From NCBI RefSeq assembly GCF_900112765.1, contig NZ_FOMZ01000007.1, positions 186,001-250,000 of the forward strand: a DNA stretch of 64,000 nt. Direction: 5' to 3'. Both the position numbers and the translations under genes were made by a program. This document shows, piece after piece, positions 54,029-62,178 of the stretch; the first letter of the stretch is position 1; each line of letters starts with the position of its first letter. Under the pieces are notes generated by a model. The model had not been told where the DNA came from, searched no databases, and saw only the letters and a list, made by a program, of their open reading frames with translations. The stretch is from Actinopolyspora alba (lineage in GTDB: Bacteria > Actinomycetota > Actinomycetes > Mycobacteriales > Pseudonocardiaceae).

Positions 54029-54350
54029 TCGCAGCCCCCGCTCCGACTGCGATGTCTCTCGCTCGCCGCATCCCCTGCTGAGCGGTGTGGAGGTCGTCCG
54101 CGTAGCGTTCGAAGGAACGGCCCACGCCGTCGATGTCGCCGGCCAGTTCGTCGATTCCGGGGGCGATACGTCCCAACGTGCTTCGGAACGACTCCCCGGC
54201 AGCACCGCCCCAGACTCGTTCCGAACGCGACCGGACCCGGTTGTTCCGCGAAGCGCAGTCGTGCACAGCGGCGGAGAGGTCCGAACGCAACCAACGGGCG
54301 GCGCTCCGAATGCTCTCCGGATTTCCCTCGATTCTGGTATCGATCGGCAC
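53805..54350 (-). CDS. N-terminal WXG100 part of the frameshifted protein
   Basis: 181-codon frame, of which only the first about 105 residues look real. These give two helices with RSAARWLRSDLSAAVHDCA, then RVWGGAAGESFRSTL carrying the WGG turn, and a second helix DELAGDIDGVGRSFERYADDLHTAQQGMRRARDIAV. That is the WXG100/ESAT-6-like hairpin exported by type VII systems. After residue 105 the translation turns into Arg/Ser-rich nonsense antisense-like sequence because of the frameshift at 54035-54039. GTG 54350 lies 9 bp after the EspC-like gene. Confidence 0.7.
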   Translation of the reverse strand: MPIDTRIEGNPESIRSAARWLRSDLSAAVHDCASRNNRVRSRSERVWGGAAGESFRSTLGRIAPGIDELAGDIDGVGRSFERYADDLHTAQQGMRRARDIAVGAGAASDRHQDLRSGSRARRSTRTARRCHSATGTGARCRCLGTTSSRAENRCLCRSQAGSGQVPFAVAGREKIRGEVLE

Positions 54351-54359
54351 GCCGTATCC

Positions 54360-54635
54360 TCAACCTTCCACGCGTGGCAAATTTTGTTCGGCGAATTCCT
54401 CGTTATCGACGTAGACGCGGCCGCCTTCCGCGACAGCACCAGCGGCAGCGGCCACTCCGGTCGACAGTTCTCCGGCGGCTCCGGTGAACAAGCTCATCAG
54501 CTTACCCATGTCGGAACTGAGCTCGCCCGCGTCGGGAATGCCGGGCGCACTGCCCAGATCCTCGATGAAATCGCTTCCGTCGTGCAGTGAACCCGCTAGG
54601 TTGTCGAGCTCTTCGGGGTCGACCTCGTATCTCAT
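54360..54635 (-). CDS. EspC-like type VII secretion protein
   Basis: 91-aa helical protein resembling the ESX-1 secretion-associated EspC family (PF10824). It starts MRYEVDPEELDNLAGSL, a pattern in which the first helix is preceded by a V-D-P/E segment, and has a second helix MGKLMSLFTGAAGELSTGVAA followed by the acidic V-Y-V-D-N-E-E-F end typical of secretion signals with Y-x3-D/E logic. It precedes the WXG100 gene by 9 bp on the same strand. GGGAGGTG lies before its ATG. Confidence 0.7.
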   Translation of the reverse strand: MRYEVDPEELDNLAGSLHDGSDFIEDLGSAPGIPDAGELSSDMGKLMSLFTGAAGELSTGVAAAAGAVAEGGRVYVDNEEFAEQNLPRVEG

Positions 54636-54650
54636 CCAAGCGCACCTCCC

Positions 54651-55043
54651 TCAGCGTCGGAACTCCTGGGGTATTTCCACGTCGAGCAGGATCAGATCGA
54701 AGTGGATGCTCCGGTCGAGCTCGTCCAGCTTCTCGGTGTGGACGGCCACCCAGGGCTGTTGCTCGCCACAGCACCGCACCGAACGCTCGTTGCTGGAGTA
54801 GACCAACAACGCGGTGCGCCCGTCGCGTGTTCGCCTTAGATCGACGGACAACTCACCGTTGTTCGGCGAAGCCGCTTCGCACGGCACGTAAACCACTGGT
54901 GGGAACGAGGGTTGCCCCTCAGTTCGTTCCCACGTTTCTCGTGAACCCTCTCGGTTCTCTTCCGGATCCAGGTAGTCAGCCCCCAGAACAGCTGGAGCAA
55001 CGGTCTCGTCCCGGTCGCCACTACCCGCCATACGTGGCGGCAT
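54651..55043 (-). CDS. SAV_915 family protein
   Basis: Protein of 130 aa matching the actinomycete SAV_915 family. YVPCEAASPNNGELSVDLRRTRDGRTALLVYS, then RSVRCCGEQQPWVAV-HTEKLDEL and FDLILLDVEIPQE are its motifs (read in segments). The family is related in spirit to SseB N-terminal domains and often precedes EspC/WXG genes; function unknown. ATG 55043 follows GGAGGAG. It heads the four-gene minus-strand cassette running to 52286. Confidence 0.78.
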   Translation of the reverse strand: MPPRMAGSGDRDETVAPAVLGADYLDPEENREGSRETWERTEGQPSFPPVVYVPCEAASPNNGELSVDLRRTRDGRTALLVYSSNERSVRCCGEQQPWVAVHTEKLDELDRSIHFDLILLDVEIPQEFRR

Positions 55044-55493
55044 AGGCTCCTCCACGCTCGCAATCGAAGCGATCTCCCAGCCGGTCTCGAAGTGACATCA
55101 TAAGGGTGACAAGCGGCAATTTGGAGCCACTCGAATCAAATTCACCCACATGGCATCGGATAGCGAATAACGGCGAGTGGTGAGAGTGCTGCTCGGTAGC
55201 ACCGAAATCGATCCGCACAACTACACATTATGGTGATTTCAATAGGGCATTCGGCGGATTTTCGAATGCCGTCAAAGTCGTATCGTCGTTCCGTGGCCTC
55301 GATGTCGGTCCTGCCGCGGCGAGCGCCGTGCGAAAGGTCCGGAACGCGGCCGGGCCGGTTGGTTTCGCGCGACCCGTACCGCGCACCGGCGAGGCGGTGG
55401 CACGTCGGTGCCCGCCCCGCCGGTCGTCGCGCGGTACCGTGCGGCTCTCCGTGATTTCCTGTCGTGCTTCCAGCGCCCCGGGCGGCCGGTGGC
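55044..55493. other. Promoter region of the WXG cassette, no gene seen
   Basis: 450 bp between the SAV_915 gene start and the small gene ending at 55494. The 55090-55260 part is AT-rich (acattatggtgatttcaatag) and probably holds the cassette promoter. Open frames in 55228-55493 are shadows without ribosome binding sites. Confidence 0.4.
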
Positions 55494-55721
55494 TCAGCCG
55501 ACAGGTGTCGGTGTCTCGGCGTTCGCGGGACGTTCCGATCCTCGTGCGGCGTCGTCCGGTGCTGCCGTCCGAACGTCCTTCCGAACCTCCATCCGAACGT
55601 CCGCCGCGCCGTCCCGCGTTGTTTCCCACGGCCGCAGCGAGCTCAGGTAGCGCTGCCACAACCACACGTTGTCGGCGTTGAACTCGCGGATTACGCGCCA
55701 GAAAGCCCTCAACCGTCGCAT
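55494..55721 (-). CDS. Small conserved hypothetical protein
   Basis: 75-aa protein starting MRRLRAFWRVIREFNADN and continuing VWLWQRYLSSLRPWE, an aromatic and basic helix that looks conserved in actinobacteria as far as I recall; the last 35 residues are Asp/Ala/Arg-rich. GGAGGAG lies seven bases before the ATG, which supports real translation. A longer overlapping minus-strand frame in another register is Arg-rich and rejected. No function can be given. Confidence 0.55.
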   Translation of the reverse strand: MRRLRAFWRVIREFNADNVWLWQRYLSSLRPWETTRDGAADVRMEVRKDVRTAAPDDAARGSERPANAETPTPVG

Positions 55722-55864
55722 GTCGCTCTCCTCCGTCGTGCTCTTCGAGTGCTCCGGCCGGCCGCTGGTAGCGGGTGATCACACCTGACAGCATGCGCCG
55801 CCCCGGCGACGTCTACGAGTGGCAGATCTGTCGTTCATCGATGATTTACTGCCACAATCGCCTC

Positions 55865-56824
55865 GTGCCTCATTCGTGGAACGTGGCGGTACTGGTGGAG
55901 AACGGCGTGGCTCCGTTCGAGCTCGGGGTGGCCTGCGAGGTCTTCGGCACGGACCGCGGCGAGCAGGGGCTTCCGACGTACGAGTTCGCGTTGTGCTCCG
56001 AGAGCACCAGCCCGGTCCGGACCAAGAGCGGTTTCCGGCTGATCGCCACGCACGGCTTGGAGCGGCTGCGGGAAGCCGATCTGGTGATCGTGCCTCCCAT
56101 CGACGAACCCGCTCCGCCGGAGGTCTCCCGCTCCGTCAGCAACGCACTGTCGGAGGCGGTCGAAGCGGGTTCCTGGGCGGCCGCGCTGTGTTCCGGCGTG
56201 TTCGTGCTGGGGGAGGCGGGGCTGCTCGGCGGCGGCAAGGCGGCGGTTCACTGGTACAAGGCGGCCGATTTCCGCAGTCGGTTCCCCGGGATCGAAGTGG
56301 ACGAGTCGGTGCTCTACACGGCGAATCCGCCGATCTTCACCAGTGCGGGAACCGCGGCCGCGATCGATCTGTGCCTGCACCTGGTCCGGGTGCGGTCCGG
56401 TGCTCGTACCGCGAACGCCATCGCCCGGAGGATGGTCGTGCCACCACACCGGGAGGGTGGCCAGGCGCAGTACATCGAGCTGCCGGTGCCGACCTCGGCC
56501 GACACGATGGGTCCGGTACTCGATTGGATGCAGCGCAACCTCCGCCGCGAACTCACCGTCACCGAGCTCGCCCGCAGAGCGCGGATGTCACCGCGCACTT
56601 TCGCCCGCCGGTTCAGAACGGAGACCGGAACCACACCGCATCACTGGCTCACCACGCAACGGGTCGCGCGTGCCCAGCGGTTGCTGGAGGACACCGACAG
56701 CACCCTCGAAGTCGTCGCCGACAGCTGCGGATTCGGCAACGCCGCCGCGCTCCGGCATCACTTCCTGCGCAGGTTGTCCGTGACCCCCACCGAGTACCGC
56801 CACACCTTCCGGGACAGGGGGTAG
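55865..56824 (+). CDS. GlxA family transcriptional regulator (DJ-1/PfpI + AraC)
   Basis: AraC-type regulator of 319 aa. Residues 5-175 are a DJ-1/PfpI domain (VAVLVENGVAPFELGVACEVFG; Cys in AALCSGVFVLGEAGLL). Residues 215-315 are the double helix-turn-helix AraC domain (LTVTELARRARMSPRTFARRF and ADSCGFGNAAALRHHF). The combination is the GlxA/FtrA group, which often controls amine or amide catabolism. Its neighbours give no target. GTG 55865 suits the domain start and may be leaderless, with a CACAAT-like -10 shortly before; ATG 55841 is the alternative. Confidence 0.9.
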   Translation: MPHSWNVAVLVENGVAPFELGVACEVFGTDRGEQGLPTYEFALCSESTSPVRTKSGFRLIATHGLERLREADLVIVPPIDEPAPPEVSRSVSNALSEAVEAGSWAAALCSGVFVLGEAGLLGGGKAAVHWYKAADFRSRFPGIEVDESVLYTANPPIFTSAGTAAAIDLCLHLVRVRSGARTANAIARRMVVPPHREGGQAQYIELPVPTSADTMGPVLDWMQRNLRRELTVTELARRARMSPRTFARRFRTETGTTPHHWLTTQRVARAQRLLEDTDSTLEVVADSCGFGNAAALRHHFLRRLSVTPTEYRHTFRDRG

Positions 56825-56846
56825 TCCACGCTCCCTCCCGGCCGGT

Positions 56847-58949
56847 TCATCGCGGCAGCGGTTCGTAGCCCGCGAAGCTGCGGCTGAAGCTGGCGCTGCC
56901 CGAGCTCAGCGAGCGCACGTTGACCGCGTAGCGCGTCAGTTCCGTGGTTGGCACGTGCGCCCGGACCACGGTCCAGCCGGTGTCCTCGGGTTCGGTGCCG
57001 ATCACCCTGCCCCTGCGGCTGGACAGGTCACCGAGCACCGCGCCCAGGTGATCGTCCGGGATGTGCACCTCCACCTCGTCCACCGGTTCCAGCGTGAGCA
57101 GCCCCGCCCGCTCCGCGGCGGACTTCAGGGCGAGCGCCCCGGCCGCCTGGAAGGCCGCGTCGGAGGAGTCCACGCTGTGCGTCTTGCCGTCCACCAGCGT
57201 CACCCGCAGGTCCACTATCGGGCACTCCGGCTCGATCCCGCGCTCCAGCTGGGCCCGGACCCCTTTCTCGACACTGGCGATGAACTGCTTCGGGACGGCA
57301 CCACCGACGATCCGGTCGGCGAACTCGAACCCCGCCCCGCGCTCCAACGGCTCCACCTCGATGTCGCAGACCGCGTACTGCCCGTGCCCGCCCGACTGCT
57401 TGACGTGCCTGCCGTGTCCCTTCGCGGGGCCGCGGAAGGTCTGCCGGAAGGCCACCCGCACCGGTTCGGTGTCCACGTCCACACCGTTCTCCCGCAACCG
57501 CTGCAGGATCACCTCGGCGTGTGCCTCGCCCATGCACCACAGCACCATCTGGTGCGTCTCGGTGGAGCGGTCCAGCCGCAGCGTGGGGTCGGCGGCCAGC
57601 AGCCGGTTGAGGTTGCGGGCGAGCGCGTCGTCGTCGCCGTGCCCGGTGACGGCCATCGGCAGCAGCGGGTCGGGCATGTCCCACGGCTGCAGCAGCAGCG
57701 GGTCCCTGGGGTCGGAGACGGTGTCGCCGGTCTCGGCCGACGTCAGCTTGGTCAGCGCGCACAGGTCACCCGCCACGCAGTACGGCACCTCGCGCAGGCC
57801 GGCGCCCAGCGGGCTGTGGATGTGGCCGATGCGTTCGGCGGAGTCGTGATCGGGGTGTCCCCGTTCCGCCAGGCCGTGACCGGACACGTGTGCCGGACGG
57901 TCCGGCGACAGCGTTCCGGAGAACACGCGCAGCACCGAGATCCGCCCCACGTAGGCGTCCACCGAGGTGTGCACCACCTCCGCCGCCAGCGGTCCGTTCG
58001 GATCGCACTCCAACCGGCGGGGATTGTCCCCGTGCGGATCGGTGAACTCCGGGAGCACGTGCTCCAGCGGGGAGGGGAAGGCCCGAACGATGCCGTCCAG
58101 CAGTTCGGTCATCCCGATCCCGGTCTCGGCCGAGACCGGGATCACCGGGTGCAGCCCGCCGCGGGCCACCGCCGTCTCCAGGTCACTGACCAGCGTCGCC
58201 TCCTCGATGCTCTCGCCGCCCAGGTAACGCTCCAGCAGGGTCTCGTCCTCGCTACCTGCGATGATTCCCTCCAGCAGTCGGTCCCGGCCCGCCCTGGTCG
58301 ACTCGTCCGGCGGTTCGGCGCTGGCTCGCACTATCGGTGTGCTGCCCTGCGAGTAGTCGTAGCTGCTACCGGTGAGCAGCCCGAACAGCTCGGTCGGCGA
58401 TCCACCGTGGTGGCGCGGCAGGTACAGCGGAACCACCCCGCTGCCGAAAGCGGCCACGCAGGAGTCGATCGCCGCCGTGGCGTCCGCGCGCGGCTGGTCC
58501 ATGCGTGAGATCAGTACCGCTCTGGGCATGCCGACCCTGTCGCACTCCTGCCATATCGTCCGAGTCGCGGAGTCCACCTCCTCGGTGGCGGCCACGACGA
58601 ACAGCGCCGCGTCGGCCGCGCGCAGTCCCGCGCGCAGCTCGCCGATGAAGTCGGCGTATCCCGGTGTGTCCACAAGGTTGATCTTGGTTTCGCGATGCCA
58701 CAGCGGAGCCACCGCCATGCCGACGGAACGCTGCTGTTCCACCGCCGCCGTCTCGTGGTCGCAGACCGTGCTTCCCTCGGTGACCGAGCCGCGTCTGCTG
58801 ATGGTCGATGTGGTCGCCAGCAACCGTTCCACCAGCGTGGTCTTGCCGGAACCGGACGGACCCACCAGCACCACGTTGCGGACGGCGGCGGGATCGGTCG
58901 CCGCCGGTACCGACTGAGCCTGCCCGTTGCCCGTGCGCTTGTTCCCCAT
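56847..58949 (-). CDS. Elongation factor G-like protein EF-G2
   Basis: EF-G paralogue of 700 aa (FusA2/Rv0120c group). G1 is GPSGSGKTTL, G3 is DTPGYADF, and G4 is degenerate, SRMD in place of NKxD. Domain II, domain IV (SGGHGQYAVCDIEVEPL) and the C-terminal domain with EPVDEVEVHIPDDHLGAVLGDLSSRRG follow. Mycobacterial EF-G2 has been reported to bind nucleotide without ribosome-dependent GTPase activity, so a regulatory or stress role is plausible. ATG 58949 follows AGGGGG. Its normal partner genes are absent; it ends the accessory region. Confidence 0.9.
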   Translation of the reverse strand: MGNKRTGNGQAQSVPAATDPAAVRNVVLVGPSGSGKTTLVERLLATTSTISRRGSVTEGSTVCDHETAAVEQQRSVGMAVAPLWHRETKINLVDTPGYADFIGELRAGLRAADAALFVVAATEEVDSATRTIWQECDRVGMPRAVLISRMDQPRADATAAIDSCVAAFGSGVVPLYLPRHHGGSPTELFGLLTGSSYDYSQGSTPIVRASAEPPDESTRAGRDRLLEGIIAGSEDETLLERYLGGESIEEATLVSDLETAVARGGLHPVIPVSAETGIGMTELLDGIVRAFPSPLEHVLPEFTDPHGDNPRRLECDPNGPLAAEVVHTSVDAYVGRISVLRVFSGTLSPDRPAHVSGHGLAERGHPDHDSAERIGHIHSPLGAGLREVPYCVAGDLCALTKLTSAETGDTVSDPRDPLLLQPWDMPDPLLPMAVTGHGDDDALARNLNRLLAADPTLRLDRSTETHQMVLWCMGEAHAEVILQRLRENGVDVDTEPVRVAFRQTFRGPAKGHGRHVKQSGGHGQYAVCDIEVEPLERGAGFEFADRIVGGAVPKQFIASVEKGVRAQLERGIEPECPIVDLRVTLVDGKTHSVDSSDAAFQAAGALALKSAAERAGLLTLEPVDEVEVHIPDDHLGAVLGDLSSRRGRVIGTEPEDTGWTVVRAHVPTTELTRYAVNVRSLSSGSASFSRSFAGYEPLPR

Positions 58950-59320
58950 CACTGCCCCCTGCCGCGTCGCACACCGGACTCGGATGTGGTGCCGAGCACA
59001 CACCCGCTGGGAGGACTCCGCAAGGTCGAACCCGTGCGCACGGCGGCTCGTGAGTCGCTCGCGCGCCGAAAGTGGACTGATGAGAAAGCGACTCAGTGGC
59101 CCGTTCGCCGTGCCGCGATCGCTCCTAGGCTCGGTCCTGTCGACCCCACCCGGCGTGTGTCGGCACACCGTCGTGTTCGGGCAGCCCTGCTGGGTTCGGG
59201 CAGCACCGCCGAGCCCTTCGGACGACGGTCGGCACGCCGTGCCCGGCACGTCACCGGGGCTCGGGGCGAGCTCTTCCCGGAAACCACGTGCCGGGAGTCA
59301 ACCGCGCGAAAGGATCGAAC
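58950..59320. other. Divergent promoter region, EF-G2 and pdxS
   Basis: 371 bp between the EF-G2 and pdxS starts. No supportable gene: the frames are Arg/Ala-rich extensions of neighbours. I see no riboswitch-like fold; pdxS control by a MocR-type regulator cannot be judged here. Confidence 0.35.
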
Positions 59321-60241
59321 GTGACCAACGGCGACACGACCAGCCCGTCCGCCGGCACCCAGGCGACCGGAACCGACGGTGTCAAGCGAGGCATGGCGGA
59401 AATGCTCAAGGGCGGCGTGATCATGGATGTCGTCACGCCGGAACAGGCGAGGATCGCCGAGGAGGCCGGGGCGGTCGCGGTCATGGCGCTGGAACGCGTG
59501 CCCGCCGACATCCGCTCCCAGGGGGGTGTCGCCCGGATGTCCGACCCCGAGATGATCGACAGCATCGTGCGTTCCGTGTCCATCCCGGTCATGGCCAAGG
59601 CACGTATCGGCCACTTCGTCGAGGCCGAGGTGCTGCAGTCGATCGGGGTGGACTACGTCGACGAGTCCGAGGTGCTCACCCCCGCCGACGAGGACAACCA
59701 CATCGACAAGTGGCCCTTCACGGTGCCGTTCGTGTGCGGTGCGACCAACCTCGGCGAGGCGTTGCGCCGGATCTCGGAGGGCGCGGCGATGATCCGGTCC
59801 AAGGGAGAGGCCGGCACCGGCAACGTCGTCGAGGCGACCCGGCACATGCGGCGGATCCGCGCGGACATCCGCAGGCTGTCGGTGCTGGACGGCACCGAGC
59901 TCTACGCCGCCGCCAAGGAACTGCGGGTGCCGGTGGAGCTCGTGCGCGAGGTCGCGCGCACCGGCGAGCTGCCGGTGGTGCTGTTCACCGCGGGCGGGAT
60001 CGCCACCCCTGCCGACGCGGTGATGATGCGCAGATTGGGTGCCGAGGGAGTCTTCGTCGGCTCGGGCATCTTCAAGTCGGGGGATCCGGCGGCGCGCGCC
60101 GAGGCCATCGTCAAGGCCACCACCCTCTACGACGATCCCGAGCTGGTCGCGAAGGTCTCCCGCGGGCTCGGTGAGGCGATGGTCGGCATCAACGTCGACG
60201 ACCTTCCGGAGGAGCAGCACTACGCCCAGCGCGGCTGGTGA
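59321..60241 (+). CDS. pdxS: Pyridoxal 5'-phosphate synthase subunit PdxS
   Basis: Synthase subunit of the DXP-independent vitamin B6 pathway; with PdxT it makes PLP from ribose 5-phosphate, glyceraldehyde 3-phosphate and ammonia. GGVIMDVVT with the catalytic Asp, [14 protein letters not shown] with the Schiff-base Lys, [34 protein letters not shown] (in segments) and [12 protein letters not shown] are invariant PdxS motifs. GTG 59321 follows GAAAGGA and gives 306 aa, the family length. pdxT lies 1.9 kb downstream, separated by a regulator and azlCD. Confidence 0.97.
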   Translation: MTNGDTTSPSAGTQATGTDGVKRGMAEMLKGGVIMDVVTPEQARIAEEAGAVAVMALERVPADIRSQGGVARMSDPEMIDSIVRSVSIPVMAKARIGHFVEAEVLQSIGVDYVDESEVLTPADEDNHIDKWPFTVPFVCGATNLGEALRRISEGAAMIRSKGEAGTGNVVEATRHMRRIRADIRRLSVLDGTELYAAAKELRVPVELVREVARTGELPVVLFTAGGIATPADAVMMRRLGAEGVFVGSGIFKSGDPAARAEAIVKATTLYDDPELVAKVSRGLGEAMVGINVDDLPEEQHYAQRGW

Positions 60242-60340
60242 CACCGCACCTCGATAGTCTCGGGGAACCGTCGCGCCGGTTCCGGTCCGCTTTCCGGGCG
60301 TTCCCGTGGCGGTTCCCCGTACGGACCCACGAGCACCGGC

Positions 60341-60901
60341 TCAGGAGTGCTCCATCAGCAGCACCGCCGTGGTCGGACCGCCCACGGCCTGGTAGAGGTG
60401 CGGCACCGCTCCGGAGAACGTGGTGTAATCGCCCGGTTCGAGTTCGGCGGGCTCGTCGGCGGGGCCGCCGCGCATGCTTCCCGACACCACGATCAGGTGC
60501 TCGACCGTGCCCGGCTGGTGCGGTTCCGCCCGTCGGATCTCCCCGGCCTCCAGGGCGATCTCGTAGATGTCCCGGCTCGCCCCGGCGGGGCAGGCGGACA
60601 GCAGCCCCGCCGCGAAGCCGGCGTGTTCCGCCCGGATCTTGGGAGCCTGTCCCGCTCGGATCACCCTCGTGTGGGGAGTCGGCAGCTCCACGAGCCTGCT
60701 GAACGGCACGTCCAACGCGACGGCCAGCGCCCACAGCGTTTCCACTCCCGGGTTTCCCTCCCCGGATTCCAGCTGCGACAGCGTCGATTTGGCCACTCCG
60801 GCTCGCTTCGCCAGCTCGGACAGCGAGATTCCCGCGCGTTCGCGGTGGTGGCGCAGCGCGATCGAGATCGTCTCGATCGCCTCGGTCTCGGATCCCCGCA
60901 T
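60341..60901 (-). CDS. XRE-cupin transcriptional regulator (next to azlCD)
   Basis: Regulator of 186 aa, same layout as the 24474 gene. XRE domain residues 10-68 (ISLSELAKRAGVAKSTLSQLESG), cupin residues 105-185 (LEAGEIRRAEPHQPGT, EHLIVVSGSM, LEPGDYTTFSGAVPHLYQAV). It is divergent from azlCD and probably represses it, responding to an amino acid or its analogue (inference). The overlapping palindromes at 60926-60952 are the likely operator. Confidence 0.9.
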   Translation of the reverse strand: MRGSETEAIETISIALRHHRERAGISLSELAKRAGVAKSTLSQLESGEGNPGVETLWALAVALDVPFSRLVELPTPHTRVIRAGQAPKIRAEHAGFAAGLLSACPAGASRDIYEIALEAGEIRRAEPHQPGTVEHLIVVSGSMRGGPADEPAELEPGDYTTFSGAVPHLYQAVGGPTTAVLLMEHS

Positions 60902-60925
60902 AGCCGTTCCTTCTGGACTACCGAC

Positions 60926-60952
60926 CGTTCGTCTTGACGAACGAAGTTCGTT
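60926..60952. promoter_or_regulatory. Overlapping operator palindromes of the azlCD divergon
   Basis: CGTTCGTC-TT-GACGAACG (60926-60943) is a perfect eight-base inverted repeat. AACGAA-G-TTCGTT (60940-60952) is a second perfect one and shares the bases 60940-60943 with the first. Both use the CGTTC/GAACG core also found in the operator candidate of the paralogous regulator at 25056. The pair sits between the divergent starts, 20 bp before azlC. Confidence 0.7.
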
Positions 60953-60971
60953 TTGTTCATTCTAGGAAACG

Positions 60972-61697
60972 ATGCGTTCGCCCAAAAGAACGGACCGCGC
61001 TTCCGACACCGCTCGATTACTGCCCGCCGTGGCCTCCATGGCCCTCGCGCTCGTCGTGGTGGGGGCCTCGCTGGGCGCCATCGCGGTATCGAGCGGAGCC
61101 CCGCTGTGGCTGGTCACGGTAATGGCCGCCCTCGTCTTCGCGGGCGGTTCCGAGTTCCTGGTCGTGGGCCTGGCCACCGCCGGAGCAGCACCGCTGACCG
61201 TGCTGCTGGGCGGCTGGCTGCTCAACGCCCGGCATCTGCCTTACGGGCTGGCGATGGGCGACGTCCTCGACGGCGGTCTCGGACGCAGACTGCTCGGGAG
61301 TCACCTGCTGGTCGACGAGGCCGTGGCCTTCGCACTGGCCGAATCCGAGCCGCGCCGCAGGCGGCGTGCCTACTGGGTGGCGGGGACGACGCTCTACGCC
61401 GTGTGGGCGCCCTCGGTACTGCTGGGCGGGCTGCTGGGACGCGGTCTCGGCGATCCCCAGCTGTTCGGGCTCGACGCCGCGCTGCCCGCCGGGCTGCTCA
61501 CCCTCGTGCTGCCCGCCGTGCGGGACCGTCCGACCGCGCGTGCCGTGCTGCTCGGCTGTCTGCTCGCCGTGCTCACCGTCCCACTGCTGGACGAGGGGCT
61601 CGCGGTGCTGGTCGCACTGCTCGGCACCGCCGCCGCACTGCTGCCCGTACCGGGCGCGAGGCGGGGAGCCTACGTCTCGGAAGGGGAAGCGGTATGA
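60972..61697 (+). CDS. azlC: AzlC family branched-chain amino acid exporter, large subunit
   Basis: Membrane protein of 241 aa with about seven helices. AALVFAGGSEFLVVGLATAGAAPLTVLLGGWLLNARHLPYGLAMG is the AzlC signature (spanning residues 52-96), and LLVDEAVAFALAE follows. With AzlD it forms an export system for branched-chain amino acids or analogues. ATG overlap with azlD gives coupling. It lies divergent from its XRE-cupin regulator. Confidence 0.9.
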   Translation: MRSPKRTDRASDTARLLPAVASMALALVVVGASLGAIAVSSGAPLWLVTVMAALVFAGGSEFLVVGLATAGAAPLTVLLGGWLLNARHLPYGLAMGDVLDGGLGRRLLGSHLLVDEAVAFALAESEPRRRRRAYWVAGTTLYAVWAPSVLLGGLLGRGLGDPQLFGLDAALPAGLLTLVLPAVRDRPTARAVLLGCLLAVLTVPLLDEGLAVLVALLGTAAALLPVPGARRGAYVSEGEAV

Positions 61698-61993
61698 CAC
61701 TCGGCCTGGTACTGGCACTGGCCGCCGGGACCTACGCGATGCGTGCGGCGGGGCCGCTGCTGCGCGGCAGACTGCGCGTCTCCGAACGCGGCAGGTGGCT
61801 GCTCTCCGTGGCCGCGGTGACGCTGCTCGCCGCGTTCGTGGCCGTCAGCGCGTGCTACGAGTCGGGTTCGTTCGCGGGCTGGCCCCGCGTGATCGGGGTG
61901 CTCGTGGGTGGTGTGCTGGCATGGCGCCGGGCGCCCTTCGTGGTCGTGGTGCTCGTCGCGGCCGGTGTCACGGCCGGGCTGCGCGCCCTGTGA
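61694..61993 (+). CDS. azlD: AzlD family transporter small subunit
   Basis: Partner of AzlC, 99 aa, with four short hydrophobic helices; LALAAGTYAMRAAGPLL at the start is the family motif, R-A-P-F-V-V-V-V-L-V near the end is its last helix. Its ATG overlaps the azlC stop (ATGA). Confidence 0.9.
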   Translation: MTLGLVLALAAGTYAMRAAGPLLRGRLRVSERGRWLLSVAAVTLLAAFVAVSACYESGSFAGWPRVIGVLVGGVLAWRRAPFVVVVLVAAGVTAGLRAL

Positions 61994-62178
61994 ACGTCGC
62001 GACGGTTCGCGGGTGGGTCCGCCGCGGTTTCTCGTGATCGCTGGGTGGCCGCCCGCCGCTCGTTCGGTGCGACCGCCCGGCGATTCTTCCCGTGCGGGAA
62101 CCGACACCGAGCGGGCACGGGGCGGGACGGAGCTGACCCGGACGTTGCCCGTTCGCGCGACTGCCGGACAATCGTGGT

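Noticed and set aside
55228-55794. 188-codon minus-strand frame over the small gene at 55494
   Set aside because: Arg/Gly-rich without a ribosome binding site; the 75-codon frame has GGAGGAG before an ATG and a convincing aromatic helix.
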